Of a stretch of 64,000 bases of DNA, positions 17,828-25,824 are shown piece by piece; position 1 is the first letter of the stretch; the number at the start of each line of letters is the position of its first letter. Made by a program: the position numbers and the translations under genes. The notes below the pieces were generated by a model, which worked only from the letters and a program-made list of their open reading frames with translations, did no database searches and was not told the DNA's origin. The stretch spans positions 62,001 through 126,000 of the forward strand of contig SVLV01000001.1 in assembly GCA_015067765.1 (NCBI GenBank), written 5' to 3'. This stretch comes from Oscillospiraceae bacterium. Its GTDB lineage: Bacteria; Bacillota; Clostridia; Oscillospirales; Oscillospiraceae.

Positions 17828-19722
17828 ACCTCGGCGGCGCTATCTCCGGCGGCGTGATGGGCTCTGTCGGTATCGTTATGAACCGGGTGGCCAATAACGC
17901 ACTGCGTGAGAAACTGACCACTGCGTCCCTTGCCGAGGAGGGCACCGACGCCTTCCGTACCGCGCAGGCTCTGCAGGAGAAGCTGGCCAGCGGGGAGGAC
18001 CTGACTCGTGAGGACATCACGCAGCTGGACGATTCCCTGAACAAGCTGGACAAGGACACCCGGCGTGTCCTGACCGGCATGGCTAAGGCCGCCGTGGAGC
18101 TGCAGAAGAAGTACGGCAAGAAGAGCAAAACCGCCGCCAAGGCCGAGACTTCCGCTGAGACCGCCGCACCTGCGCAGGAGAAGGAGACGTCTCCTGTTAT
18201 CTACAGTGACAACGCTGTGGTGCAGGAGGCCGCGGAGAAGGTGGTCGCCGGTAAGGGCATCGGCAAGCTCTACAACACCATCTTGCAGGACACGGCGGCG
18301 CAGGAAGCGCTGGGCCTTGACCTCACCGTCATCCCGACCAACACCGCAAAACGCGCCGCCATCAAAAAGGCGGTTGAAGGATTGGCCAATCGGGTGTATA
18401 CTGGTGATACGGCAGGCGCAGCAGTAGCAGCCCCCACCAGCAGCGACATCGACTTCGAGACGTTCGCCTCCCGGTATGCCGCGATTATGGGCGAGGGAGC
18501 CACGGAGACCGAGCTGCGAGAAGCATATCAGGACTTTTTGGAGCACCCCCTTACCGTTACGGTGAACATCGACGGCGAGGACAAGGTGTATCGTTACAGT
18601 GAATTTGCGGAGATCTACCGCCAGAGCAATCCCGATGCCACGCCTGCAGAGATTCAGGCAGTGTTTGATTATGCACGTGAGCTGACGGCGCGCGGCGGTT
18701 ATTTGACTACCGCAACGGAAGAAGGAGGAACCGACTATGTTCGGGAAGAAAGCAAAGAAGAAGGGCGCACCGAAGAAGCGGGAGAACCCGGCCGAGGAGA
18801 CGTACGTGACTCTGGTGAGCGCGAGGGGACATCTGGTGAGCGTTCCTCTGTCGGAGGCAGCGGCGTTCCGGAAGGGGCAGGCCGAGCTGAAGGCGTATAT
18901 GGAGACGCACAACGGGCAGGTGCCTCCGTTGAGCGAGGAGAGAGAGGAAGAGTCCCGGAAGTTTTGGGAGACCTTCGGGGCGGAGTACGAGGAGAAGTAA
19001 GCGCGCCTGATGCGCAGCACTCCCGACGTACTGCGTCTACCAAGTCGCTGGGCTTCAGCACCGGCACGTATCGCCGGAATCTTACCCTTGTAGACGCCGA
19101 CTACGACGCCGATACCAAACTGGCGCAGCTTATTGTGGATACGTTCAACAGTGTGGCGGATACCAGAGATCGCGTGGAAGTCACCTATGTGCTGGGCGAT
19201 ATGTACGTTCGGGACGGCGGCGCGGTCATTTCTGTACGCGGCATCAGCGAGAGCAGTAGGAACAAAATGGCTGTGCAGGCAGACGATGCGGGCTTTTCTT
19301 CCGCCAAGATTGCCGCTCACGAGCTGGGGCATCACCTGTTCCAGCGGGGCTACCTGAACAGAGGTGCCGTTTTCGCAAACCTGCGGAGCGCGTTTGCTGG
19401 GCGCGACACCCTTGATGTGGTGCGTAAAATGTATGTCGCTGAGTACCCTGACCTTCCCGATATTATGATTATCGAGGAACTGCTCTGCGATGCGCTGGGT
19501 AAGATGAACCTGTTTGCCGATGAGCCGGGCGTCCGGGAATCCGTGCAGCAGGTGCTGGAAGTGGCTCACCGCCTCATGTTGGAGGACCTGAGCGCCAACA
19601 GAAGAAGCGGCAGTGATGTTACCCCCCCTTGTGGGTTTGCTGGAGACCGCGAAGTACAGCCGGAAGCGACAGGCTTCCCTGATGGAGGATTTGAAAAATG
19701 GACGAGCAAGAGAAGAAAGTAG
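17828..19722 (+). pseudogene. Mosaic/truncated large phage 'polyvalent'-type protein with HELGHH metalloprotease motif
   Basis: In-frame Gly-rich start (YLGGAISGGVMGSVGIVMNRV) without a start region; AAHELGHHLFQRGYLNRGAVF; reading frame changes character at 18737-19000. Confidence 0.6.
18737..19000 (+). CDS. 87-aa ORF nested in another frame of the 622-aa ORF
   Basis: Strong RBS gaaggagg 8-9 nt upstream of ATG; MFGKKAKKKGAPKKRENPAEETYVTLVSARGHLVSVPLSEAAAFRKGQAELKAYMETHNGQ...; GC-rich third codon positions. Confidence 0.55.
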   Translation: MFGKKAKKKGAPKKRENPAEETYVTLVSARGHLVSVPLSEAAAFRKGQAELKAYMETHNGQVPPLSEEREEESRKFWETFGAEYEEK

Positions 19723-20194
19723 AGAATCTTTCCTACGAAGAACGTCTGGCCAAGGCTATCGAAGCTTTGAAGGACACTCCGCTGCCTACGGATATTCCTA
19801 TGTTCCGCGGGAATCTGCCGACGAAAATGCCCGACAGGTTCAACTGGGACTAAAGGATCTCGGTATCGACTCCGATATTTTCCGCGGCAGCATCCTCTGG
19901 AATGAGCAGGGGGTTTCCGGCGAACGGGAAGTCCCTGAATCTGTCACGGTCGGAAACAACCATATTCTCATCAACACGAAAACCTCAGTGTCCCCGAGAA
20001 ATACGGCCGGACATGAGGCTTTTCATTTGTGGGCGAATACCCCGGCACGGGAAGCCTTTGTCGGCGTGGTTACTGACAACCTGAAATTCGCGAGTAAGGA
20101 ATTTCGGTGGTATCAGTCGCAGATTGCACAAGCCTATTTCGGCGAGGAAATTGACCTGTCCAACGAAAGCGACCTTCAGGACCTACCTGAATAA
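19613..20194 (+). pseudogene. Phage-type protein fragment with HEAFH motif, +1 frame relative to the upstream ORF
   Basis: ENARQVQLGLKDLGIDSDIFRGSILWNEQG...HILINTKTSVSPRNTAGHEAFHLWANTPAREAFVGVV; upstream frame change coincides with a C7 tract. Confidence 0.55.
19698..19853 (+). CDS. 51-aa ORF in a third frame, overlapping
   Basis: RBS ggagg 9 nt upstream; MDEQEKKVENLSYEERLAKAIEALKDTPLPTDIPMFRGNLPTKMPDRFNWD. Confidence 0.4.
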   Translation: MDEQEKKVENLSYEERLAKAIEALKDTPLPTDIPMFRGNLPTKMPDRFNWD

Positions 20195-20278
20195 GACGCC
20201 CCTGACCCGGGCGCAGAAGGTGACGATGTGGACCGTCATCAATAAGAGCTGGAAAACCAACCCCTACGCATAACAAGA

Positions 20279-20314
20279 AGAGGCACGGACCGTGATGGCC
20301 CGTGCCTCTTTTTT
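20279..20314. terminator. Bidirectional terminator downstream of the ADP-ribosylglycohydrolase gene
   Basis: agaggcacgg-accgtgatgg-cccgtgcctctttttt. Confidence 0.7.
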
Positions 20315-20324
20315 CGTTTCCTGT

Positions 20325-21185
20325 TTATTTGCTAAGTCTCAGATAGTCGCGTTCTTCTTTGGCCAGCGCCGGGCCGACATCTACGTCCGCCCCGAAATGC
20401 TCTCCGCTATCGGCGTAGCGATAGAAGTTCTCCACGAGGATCCGCATATCAATGTCCAAAAACTCTTCAGCGATAGCCCAAATCTCTTCGGGGACACCGT
20501 AGTAACCCTCGGCGATGGCGCCGGTGATGGCCGCAATGGTGTCACTATCACCGCCTACGGAAATCGCGTTGCGGATTGCATCCTCAAAATCCGTGCTTTC
20601 GAAGAACGCGGCCAGCGCAACGGGCATCGTGCCTCCGCTGGTCACATCAAACTCATACTTAGGCCGGATTTCATCCAGTACGGGGATGTCGTAATGAGAC
20701 TCTGCGACGCGACGCATATCGTCCATGCTGCAGCCGTGTCTACCCATCCACACCAACTCTGCGACCATGCCGGCGGCGATCATGCCGTCCGGGTGGTTGT
20801 GGGTAGGCTTGGCCGTAATGGCACCCAGCTCACGTGCCCGCTCTGCAGAGTCACCGAGGAAACCGGCAGCGGAGGAGCGCATCGGTGCACCGTTGCCGAG
20901 ACTGTAATAAGGACCGGGGTTGTACCCCAAGAGCCATTCGTTGAACCGGCCGCCGTATCCCCGGCGCGGGTATTTACGACCCATGCGCATCAGTTCTTGC
21001 GTCAGGTTGTGCAGGAGGGGGAGATATCCTTTACCCGTTAGCACGAACGCGTTGGCTACTGCCACAGAAAGAACCGAGTCATCTGTGAAGAAGCATTTGC
21101 GGTTGAACAGAGTGAAGTTCTTCGTCTTATTGTTGTCCCACTCAAAGCGGGAACCTACGATATCACCGATAATAGCACCTTTCAT
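20325..21185 (-). CDS. ADP-ribosylglycohydrolase (DraG) family protein
   Basis: MKGAIIGDIVGSRFEW; CFFTDDSVLSVAVANA; GNGAPMRSSAAGFL; THNHPDGMIAAGMVAEL; ISVGGDSDTIAAITGAIAEGYYG. Confidence 0.9.
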   Translation of the reverse strand: MKGAIIGDIVGSRFEWDNNKTKNFTLFNRKCFFTDDSVLSVAVANAFVLTGKGYLPLLHNLTQELMRMGRKYPRRGYGGRFNEWLLGYNPGPYYSLGNGAPMRSSAAGFLGDSAERARELGAITAKPTHNHPDGMIAAGMVAELVWMGRHGCSMDDMRRVAESHYDIPVLDEIRPKYEFDVTSGGTMPVALAAFFESTDFEDAIRNAISVGGDSDTIAAITGAIAEGYYGVPEEIWAIAEEFLDIDMRILVENFYRYADSGEHFGADVDVGPALAKEERDYLRLSK

Positions 21186-21293
21186 ATTTAGCGTCCTCCT
21201 TTGTGGTTTGACGAGTCGGCCTCGCCTAATAAATATTATACTTACGCGCGAGGTGTCAAGCCCTTTTTTCGAAAAAACTTCTTGACAAAAGAG

Positions 21294-21325
21294 TTGGTAG
21301 GCTATTATAAATAATAGCCTACCAA
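21294..21325. repeat. Perfect 14-bp-arm palindrome between the RHH and DraG-family genes
   Basis: ttggtaggctatta-taaa-taatagcctaccaa, overlapped by TTGACA-N17-TTATAA on plus strand. Confidence 0.85.
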
Positions 21326-21331
21326 AAAATT

Positions 21332-21667
21332 TTAGCTTCTCTTTCTTACCTTCTCGACGAACGCAAAGTATCCGTCCAGAATCTCGTTGAGCACACCGTC
21401 GGGGCTCTTATGGTTGGGGTTGTAGAACGCGGTCTCGTGCTTCAGACGATCCGTGTTCCGGTAGCTTACCACGTGCAGCACGCCCGGGCCTCCGGTACGA
21501 GAATCCTCGCGCTCTGCATTATGCAGCGTGTCCTGTACGAACATCCGCAGCATAGCACCTACCGTGGTGCCGTTTGCCTCAGCCAGCGCGCGGAACGCCT
21601 CCGCATCCTCGCGCTTCATGTTCACTGCCATGCTCTTCATGTTTGCCTTGTCCCAAGCTTTCGACAT
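21332..21667 (-). CDS. Ribbon-helix-helix-like DNA-binding protein with C-terminal extension
   Basis: MSKAWDKANMKSMAVNMKREDAEAFRALAEANGTTVGAMLRMFVQDTL; RBS aggagg before the internal ATG. Confidence 0.65.
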   Translation of the reverse strand: MSKAWDKANMKSMAVNMKREDAEAFRALAEANGTTVGAMLRMFVQDTLHNAEREDSRTGGPGVLHVVSYRNTDRLKHETAFYNPNHKSPDGVLNEILDGYFAFVEKVRKRS

Positions 21668-21934
21668 AATTAAGTCCTCCTTTTGTAGTACGTATTGTCG
21701 TTTACGTCTTGTGTTGTACATATAGTATCACGTAAAAATGGATACGTCAATAGTTATTTGCAATTTTTTGAAAAAAATTTTTTCAGCCTACTTAGGCGTA
21801 CTGTAGCACACGTCAGCCACCCCCAAACTAATACTTTTATTCCCAAGAATTCCCTGCGACAGATTATGTAAACGTAACGGAATAACGCAAATAAATGAAA
21901 AAATTCAGATAAATTTATCGAGTTAACATAAAAG

Positions 21935-21954
21935 TTGGTTGACAAAAGTTGACA
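21935..21954 (+). repeat. 20-bp repeat near the right end (candidate integrase arm site)
   Basis: ttggttgacaaaagttgaca, identical to 16775-16794. Confidence 0.65.
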
Positions 21955-22019
21955 TTTTTGAGGTCGAAAAAACCCGCAAACTGTTGTGGCGCAAGGCTTT
22001 GAGGCATGATGGGTATTTT

Positions 22020-22066
22020 GCCTTTTAAGCAGGGTGTCCGGGGTTCGAATCCCCGACGAGGCACCA
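22020..22066 (+). repeat. attR (47-bp direct repeat copy 2)
   Basis: Identical 47 bp to 16621-16667. Confidence 0.93.
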
Positions 22067-22067
22067 G

Positions 22068-22093
22068 AAAGACGCCGTAATGGCGTCTTTTTT
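22068..22093 (+). terminator. Probable native tRNA operon terminator displaced by the element
   Basis: aaagacgccgtaatggcgtctttttt directly after attR. Confidence 0.75.
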
Positions 22094-22139
22094 GTCCTTA
22101 TAGCAGTAACGAAAACCCTGATAAAAGGAGGTTTGTGTG

Positions 22140-22853
22140 ATGAGGTATATTACAGCAGATCCCCACGGCTGCTATGATGCGTGGTGTGCCTTGCTGGAAA
22201 AGATCCGGCTTACCGAGCGGGACACACTCTATGTGTTGGGAGATGTGGTGGACCGGGGACCGGAGCCGATCCGTCTGCTGCAGGATATGATGGCTCGGCC
22301 CAATGTGGTGCCGATTTTGGGAAACCATGATTTTGCCTTCTATTATTTGATGCGTCAGCTGGCCCGGGAAGTAACCGCGGAAAACTGGGATACTGTTCTG
22401 TCAACAGACTTGTTGGAGCAGTATGCAGGATGGCAGGCTGATGGAGGCGAAATTACCGCCCGGCAATTCCGGCAGTTGTCCGACTGGGATCGGGAGGATA
22501 TTCTGGACTACCTTGCGGAAGCCTCAGCCTATGAGGTTCTGCAGCAAGGCTCCGAATGTTATATTCTGGTGCATGCCGGACTGCAGAATTTTGCCGAACA
22601 GAAACCGTTGGAGGCATATGAACTGGCAGATTTTCTGGGAGGGCATGCCGATTACAGCAGGCGTTATTTCTCCGATCCCCATATCCATCTGGTGACGGGA
22701 CATACCCCAACCCTTTCGATCCATGGAAAAGCGCAGGTCTATATGGAAAAGGGCCACATTGCTCTGGACTGCGGTTGTGTATTCGGCGGGAAGCTGGCCG
22801 CATTCTGTCTGGAGACCGGACAGGTTACCTATGTGGAAGGTCTGCAGGCATAA
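22140..22853 (+). CDS. Metallophosphoesterase (serine/threonine phosphatase-like)
   Basis: YITADPHGCYDAW; LYVLGDVVDRGPEPIRLL; VPILGNHDF; VTGHTPT; IALDCGCVFGGKLAAFCLE. Confidence 0.92.
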   Translation: MRYITADPHGCYDAWCALLEKIRLTERDTLYVLGDVVDRGPEPIRLLQDMMARPNVVPILGNHDFAFYYLMRQLAREVTAENWDTVLSTDLLEQYAGWQADGGEITARQFRQLSDWDREDILDYLAEASAYEVLQQGSECYILVHAGLQNFAEQKPLEAYELADFLGGHADYSRRYFSDPHIHLVTGHTPTLSIHGKAQVYMEKGHIALDCGCVFGGKLAAFCLETGQVTYVEGLQA

Positions 22854-22875
22854 AAATGGATTTTCAATAAAAAAG

Positions 22876-22915
22876 AAGCCCTCCCATTCCGAAACCGGAA
22901 TGGGAGGGCTTTTTC
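22876..22915. terminator. Bidirectional intrinsic terminator
   Basis: aagccctcccattcc-gaaacc-ggaatgggagggcttttt. Confidence 0.8.
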
Positions 22916-22928
22916 TTTTTGGCAGAGC

Positions 22929-23306
22929 TTACAGCTTGGTCATCCACAGGCCGTGGAGATTGCAGTAGGCATAGACGGCAACGGGCTCCTCGCCGCACAG
23001 GCAGAAGGTGACCTTGGGATCCTGGCCGGGCTTCAGATCCTTGCGTACACCGCCGGTAGTGGTCTCCATATAGACCCACTCAATGTAGTGCTCGGGAACC
23101 ATGGGATGGGCAGCGGAGCCGACCTCCACCACCAGAGCACCCTCCGTACGGGTGACTACAGGCAGGTGCTTTTCTGTGCTGGCCTCTACGGTGTTGGGCT
23201 CCAGAACATCCATCTTCTGGCCGCAGCACATCATGGGGACACCGGACTCTTTCAAAATTTCCACCTGGTTGCCGCAGCGGCGGCAGATCATAAACTTAGC
23301 ACTCAT
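22929..23306 (-). CDS. dfx: Desulfoferrodoxin / superoxide reductase
   Basis: FMICRRCGNQVEILKESGVPMMCCGQKMDVLEPNTVEASTEKHLPVV; HYIEWVYMET; CNLHGLWMTKL. Confidence 0.94.
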   Translation of the reverse strand: MSAKFMICRRCGNQVEILKESGVPMMCCGQKMDVLEPNTVEASTEKHLPVVTRTEGALVVEVGSAAHPMVPEHYIEWVYMETTTGGVRKDLKPGQDPKVTFCLCGEEPVAVYAYCNLHGLWMTKL

Positions 23307-23446
23307 GATGATTTACCTCGTTTCTTTGTAAAATTTGTAGGGGGGACATTTTTGCTTTTATTAGTATATTCTCTTTTTCAAGAGAATTCCATACCTGGCA
23401 GGAAAATTTAACAATAAACTGATTGTGAGAAGCAGGAGAAGGGGCC

Positions 23447-24829
23447 TTAGTTCTTTTTGCCGAAGTAGTTTTTGGTAATAGCTGCCACCACACCGGACAG
23501 AGCCAGCAGTGCGATCAGGTTGGGGATGGCCATCAGGCCGTTAAGGGTGTCAGCGATATCCCACATCAGCTTGCCGGAGCCGGTGGCGCCCACGATGCAA
23601 ACCAGAACGAAAATCACCTTGTAGGCCAGATTGACGACCTTATTGTCCTTGGTCAGATAACCCCAGCAGCGTTCACCATAATAACTCCAGCTAATGATGG
23701 TAGACAGGGCAAAGAACAGCAGGCTGATCTCAATGATAGTACCGCCCCAAGTGCCGGGCAGAATCGTGTTGAAAGCGGCAGCGGCAGCGGCACCTTTGGA
23801 GGAGTAGACATCCAGCGCGGCCTCGCCCAGTTCCAGACCGGACAGCAGAACGGTCAGAGCGGTGATGGTGCAGATAACAATGGTATCCACAAACACCTCG
23901 AATACACCCCAGATGGCCTGCTCGGCAGGCTCTTCGGTGGAGGAGGCGGCGTGGGCAATGGGGGCGGAGCCCAGACCGGCTTCGTTGGAGAACACACCGC
24001 GGGCAAAGCCCTGACGCATAGCGACCATAATGGCATAGCCGGCGATACCGCCGCCCACGGATTCAAAGCTGAAAGCACTGGTGACGATATTGGACAGAAC
24101 AGCAGGGACATCACCGATGCGCATGCCGATAACCACAAGACCGGCCAGTACATAGAAGATGGCCATAAAGGGAACCAGGAGGGAGGTGACCTGACCGATG
24201 CGCTTGACACCGCCCAGTACTACGATGGCGACAACTACAGCCAAAAGGATGCCGGTGACCAGAGGATCCAGTCCGGTCAAACTGGTGATGGCACCGGCGA
24301 TCTCATTGGACTGGGAGATGTTGCCGATACCGAAGGAGGCCAGCCCGCCGAAGACTGCAAAGATCACAGCCAGACATTTCCAGTTCTTCCCCAGACCGTT
24401 TTCAATATAGTACATAGGGCCGCCGCGGTATTGCCCGTCTGCGCCCTTTACGCGGTACTTCATGGCGAGAGCAATCTCTGCGTACTTGGTGCACATACCG
24501 AAAAAGGCGGAGACCCACATCCAAAACACGGCGCCGGGGCCGCCGATAAAGATGGCGCCGGTAACGCCGGCGATATTACCGGTACCCACGGTGCCGGCCA
24601 TGGCGGTGGTCACTGCCTGGAAGGGGGAGAGATTGTTGCCGTGATCCTTATCGGATTTGCGGAACAGAGATCCCACCGTGTTTTTCATAATCGTGCCAAA
24701 CTTGCGCACCTGCAGCCAACCGGTCCGGAAGGTCAGAAAGACGCCGGAACCTACCAGCAGGGCCAGCATAATGGGGCCCCAGGCAAAGCCGTTGACCGCA
24801 TTGTTCAGATCGGTGATAATTTGCAACAT
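23447..24829 (-). CDS. Sodium:alanine/glycine symporter (AGCS family)
   Basis: GVFLTFRTGWLQVRKF; TAMAGTVGTGNIAGVTGAIFIGGPGAVFWMW; RGVFSNEAGLGSAPIAHAAS. Confidence 0.95.
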   Translation of the reverse strand: MLQIITDLNNAVNGFAWGPIMLALLVGSGVFLTFRTGWLQVRKFGTIMKNTVGSLFRKSDKDHGNNLSPFQAVTTAMAGTVGTGNIAGVTGAIFIGGPGAVFWMWVSAFFGMCTKYAEIALAMKYRVKGADGQYRGGPMYYIENGLGKNWKCLAVIFAVFGGLASFGIGNISQSNEIAGAITSLTGLDPLVTGILLAVVVAIVVLGGVKRIGQVTSLLVPFMAIFYVLAGLVVIGMRIGDVPAVLSNIVTSAFSFESVGGGIAGYAIMVAMRQGFARGVFSNEAGLGSAPIAHAASSTEEPAEQAIWGVFEVFVDTIVICTITALTVLLSGLELGEAALDVYSSKGAAAAAAFNTILPGTWGGTIIEISLLFFALSTIISWSYYGERCWGYLTKDNKVVNLAYKVIFVLVCIVGATGSGKLMWDIADTLNGLMAIPNLIALLALSGVVAAITKNYFGKKN

Positions 24830-24875
24830 AATTTTTCCTCCTTGCTGCATATTGCATTTGCTCCGGAAAAGAAAA

Positions 24876-24906
24876 GACGGGAATGCGGCGCAGGCCGACT
24901 CCCGTC
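24876..24906 (-). terminator. Intrinsic terminator between glycine riboswitch and symporter gene (expression platform)
   Basis: Minus strand gacggga...tcccgtcttttctttt. Confidence 0.7.
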
Positions 24907-24931
24907 AAAAAGAGAAAGCTTCCCCTATGGG

Positions 24932-25065
24932 GTTTCAGCTCTGTCCTTTTGCCTGAGAGTTTGGCGCGGAAAGAACCCGCGCTTGCCCCTTCGGCCCCCG
25001 CAGCGGGTGCGGGTGTCTCCAGAGAGCCATCCCTCTGCGGTCCCGGTTGGGCCGTTTCTGCAGAG
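24932..25065 (-). promoter_or_regulatory. Glycine riboswitch
   Basis: Minus strand GGATGGCTCTCTGGAGAC ... GAAGGGGCAAGC ... ACTCTCAGGCAAAAGGACAGAG. Confidence 0.92.
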
Positions 25066-25232
25066 TTCGTCTGGCGTGCATTTTTGTGTATGTGCTATTA
25101 TACTGCCTGCAACCCAAAAACACAAGGCATAATGGAAATTATTAGGATTTTTAATGGGGGTTTGGCAGCGGATGATACGCAGAGACGGAATGCCTCCCGG
25201 ACAGAGGAAAATGTGTAGCCTCCGGGAAAAAG

Positions 25233-25268
25233 AATCCCGCAATCCTGATCAGGATTGCGGGATTTTTG
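25233..25268 (-). terminator. Intrinsic terminator downstream of tRNA-Ser(GGA)
   Basis: aatcccgcaatcctgatcaggattgcgggatt + T tract. Confidence 0.75.
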
Positions 25269-25360
25269 TGGCGCAGTGGGAGGGATTCGAACCCTCGTGC
25301 CGCTTTTGACGACAACACGATTTCCAGTCGTGCTCGTTATGACCTCTTCGATACCACTGC
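25269..25360 (-). tRNA. tRNA-Ser(GGA)
   Basis: gcagtggtatcgaagaggtcataacgagcacgactggaaatcgtg...ggttcgaatcc...cactgcgcca. Confidence 0.95.
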
Positions 25361-25511
25361 ATATTTGGTTGTGGCTGAATAACAGCATTGACTATTATAG
25401 CAAAGTTCCGGCGGTTGTCAAGAATAAAATTGAGAAAATACGGCGGTTTTTCTGCTTTTTTCCAAAGAAAGCAGCGGAGGGAGACACGCCTGTGCTCCCT
25501 CCGCTTTTTGC

Positions 25512-25688
25512 TCAATGCATACGGTCCGAAATGTTCTCCAGTGCGGAGTCCACGGCATTGCCCATTTTCTCCATGGCCTTGCCCACGGAGGTGTGACGGG
25601 TGCGGGGATGAGGCATCAGCAGCCACTCGGCGGCCACACCCAGCCCGATTCCCAGCAAAAGACCCTTGCAGAATCCGTTCATGCACAT
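25512..25688 (-). CDS. Small hypothetical protein (58 aa), single TM
   Basis: MCMNGFCKGLLLGIGLGVAAEWLLMPHPRTRHTSVGKAMEKMGNAVDSALENISDRMH; aaggagg RBS. Confidence 0.65.
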   Translation of the reverse strand: MCMNGFCKGLLLGIGLGVAAEWLLMPHPRTRHTSVGKAMEKMGNAVDSALENISDRMH

Positions 25689-25824
25689 ACAGGTTTCCTC
25701 CTTCGTTTTGCAGTAGATACAGTATGCCCGCCCGAACGCAAAAAAACACAGGAACAGATTGCCAAAAAGATGCGGTGCGATTATAATGGAAACGAAATAA
25801 GAAGAGCACAAAAAGGAGGCAGAT

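Larger units (their letters stand above)
16621..22066. mobile_element. Degenerate phage/ICE-derived integrative element at tRNA-Lys (~5.4 kb)
   Basis: 47-bp direct repeat of the tRNA-Lys 3' end at both ends, integrase fragment at left end, phage-type protein fragments and cargo between. Confidence 0.9.

Noticed and set aside
17824-19569. 581-aa minus-strand ORF in the element
   Set aside because: Antisense to a frame carrying HELGHH and phage-like sequence; composition resembles a shadow ORF, no RBS or motif support.
21410-21673. 87-aa plus-strand ORF opposite the RHH gene
   Set aside because: Antisense shadow with no RBS; the minus strand has a promoter, RBS and an RHH-like protein.
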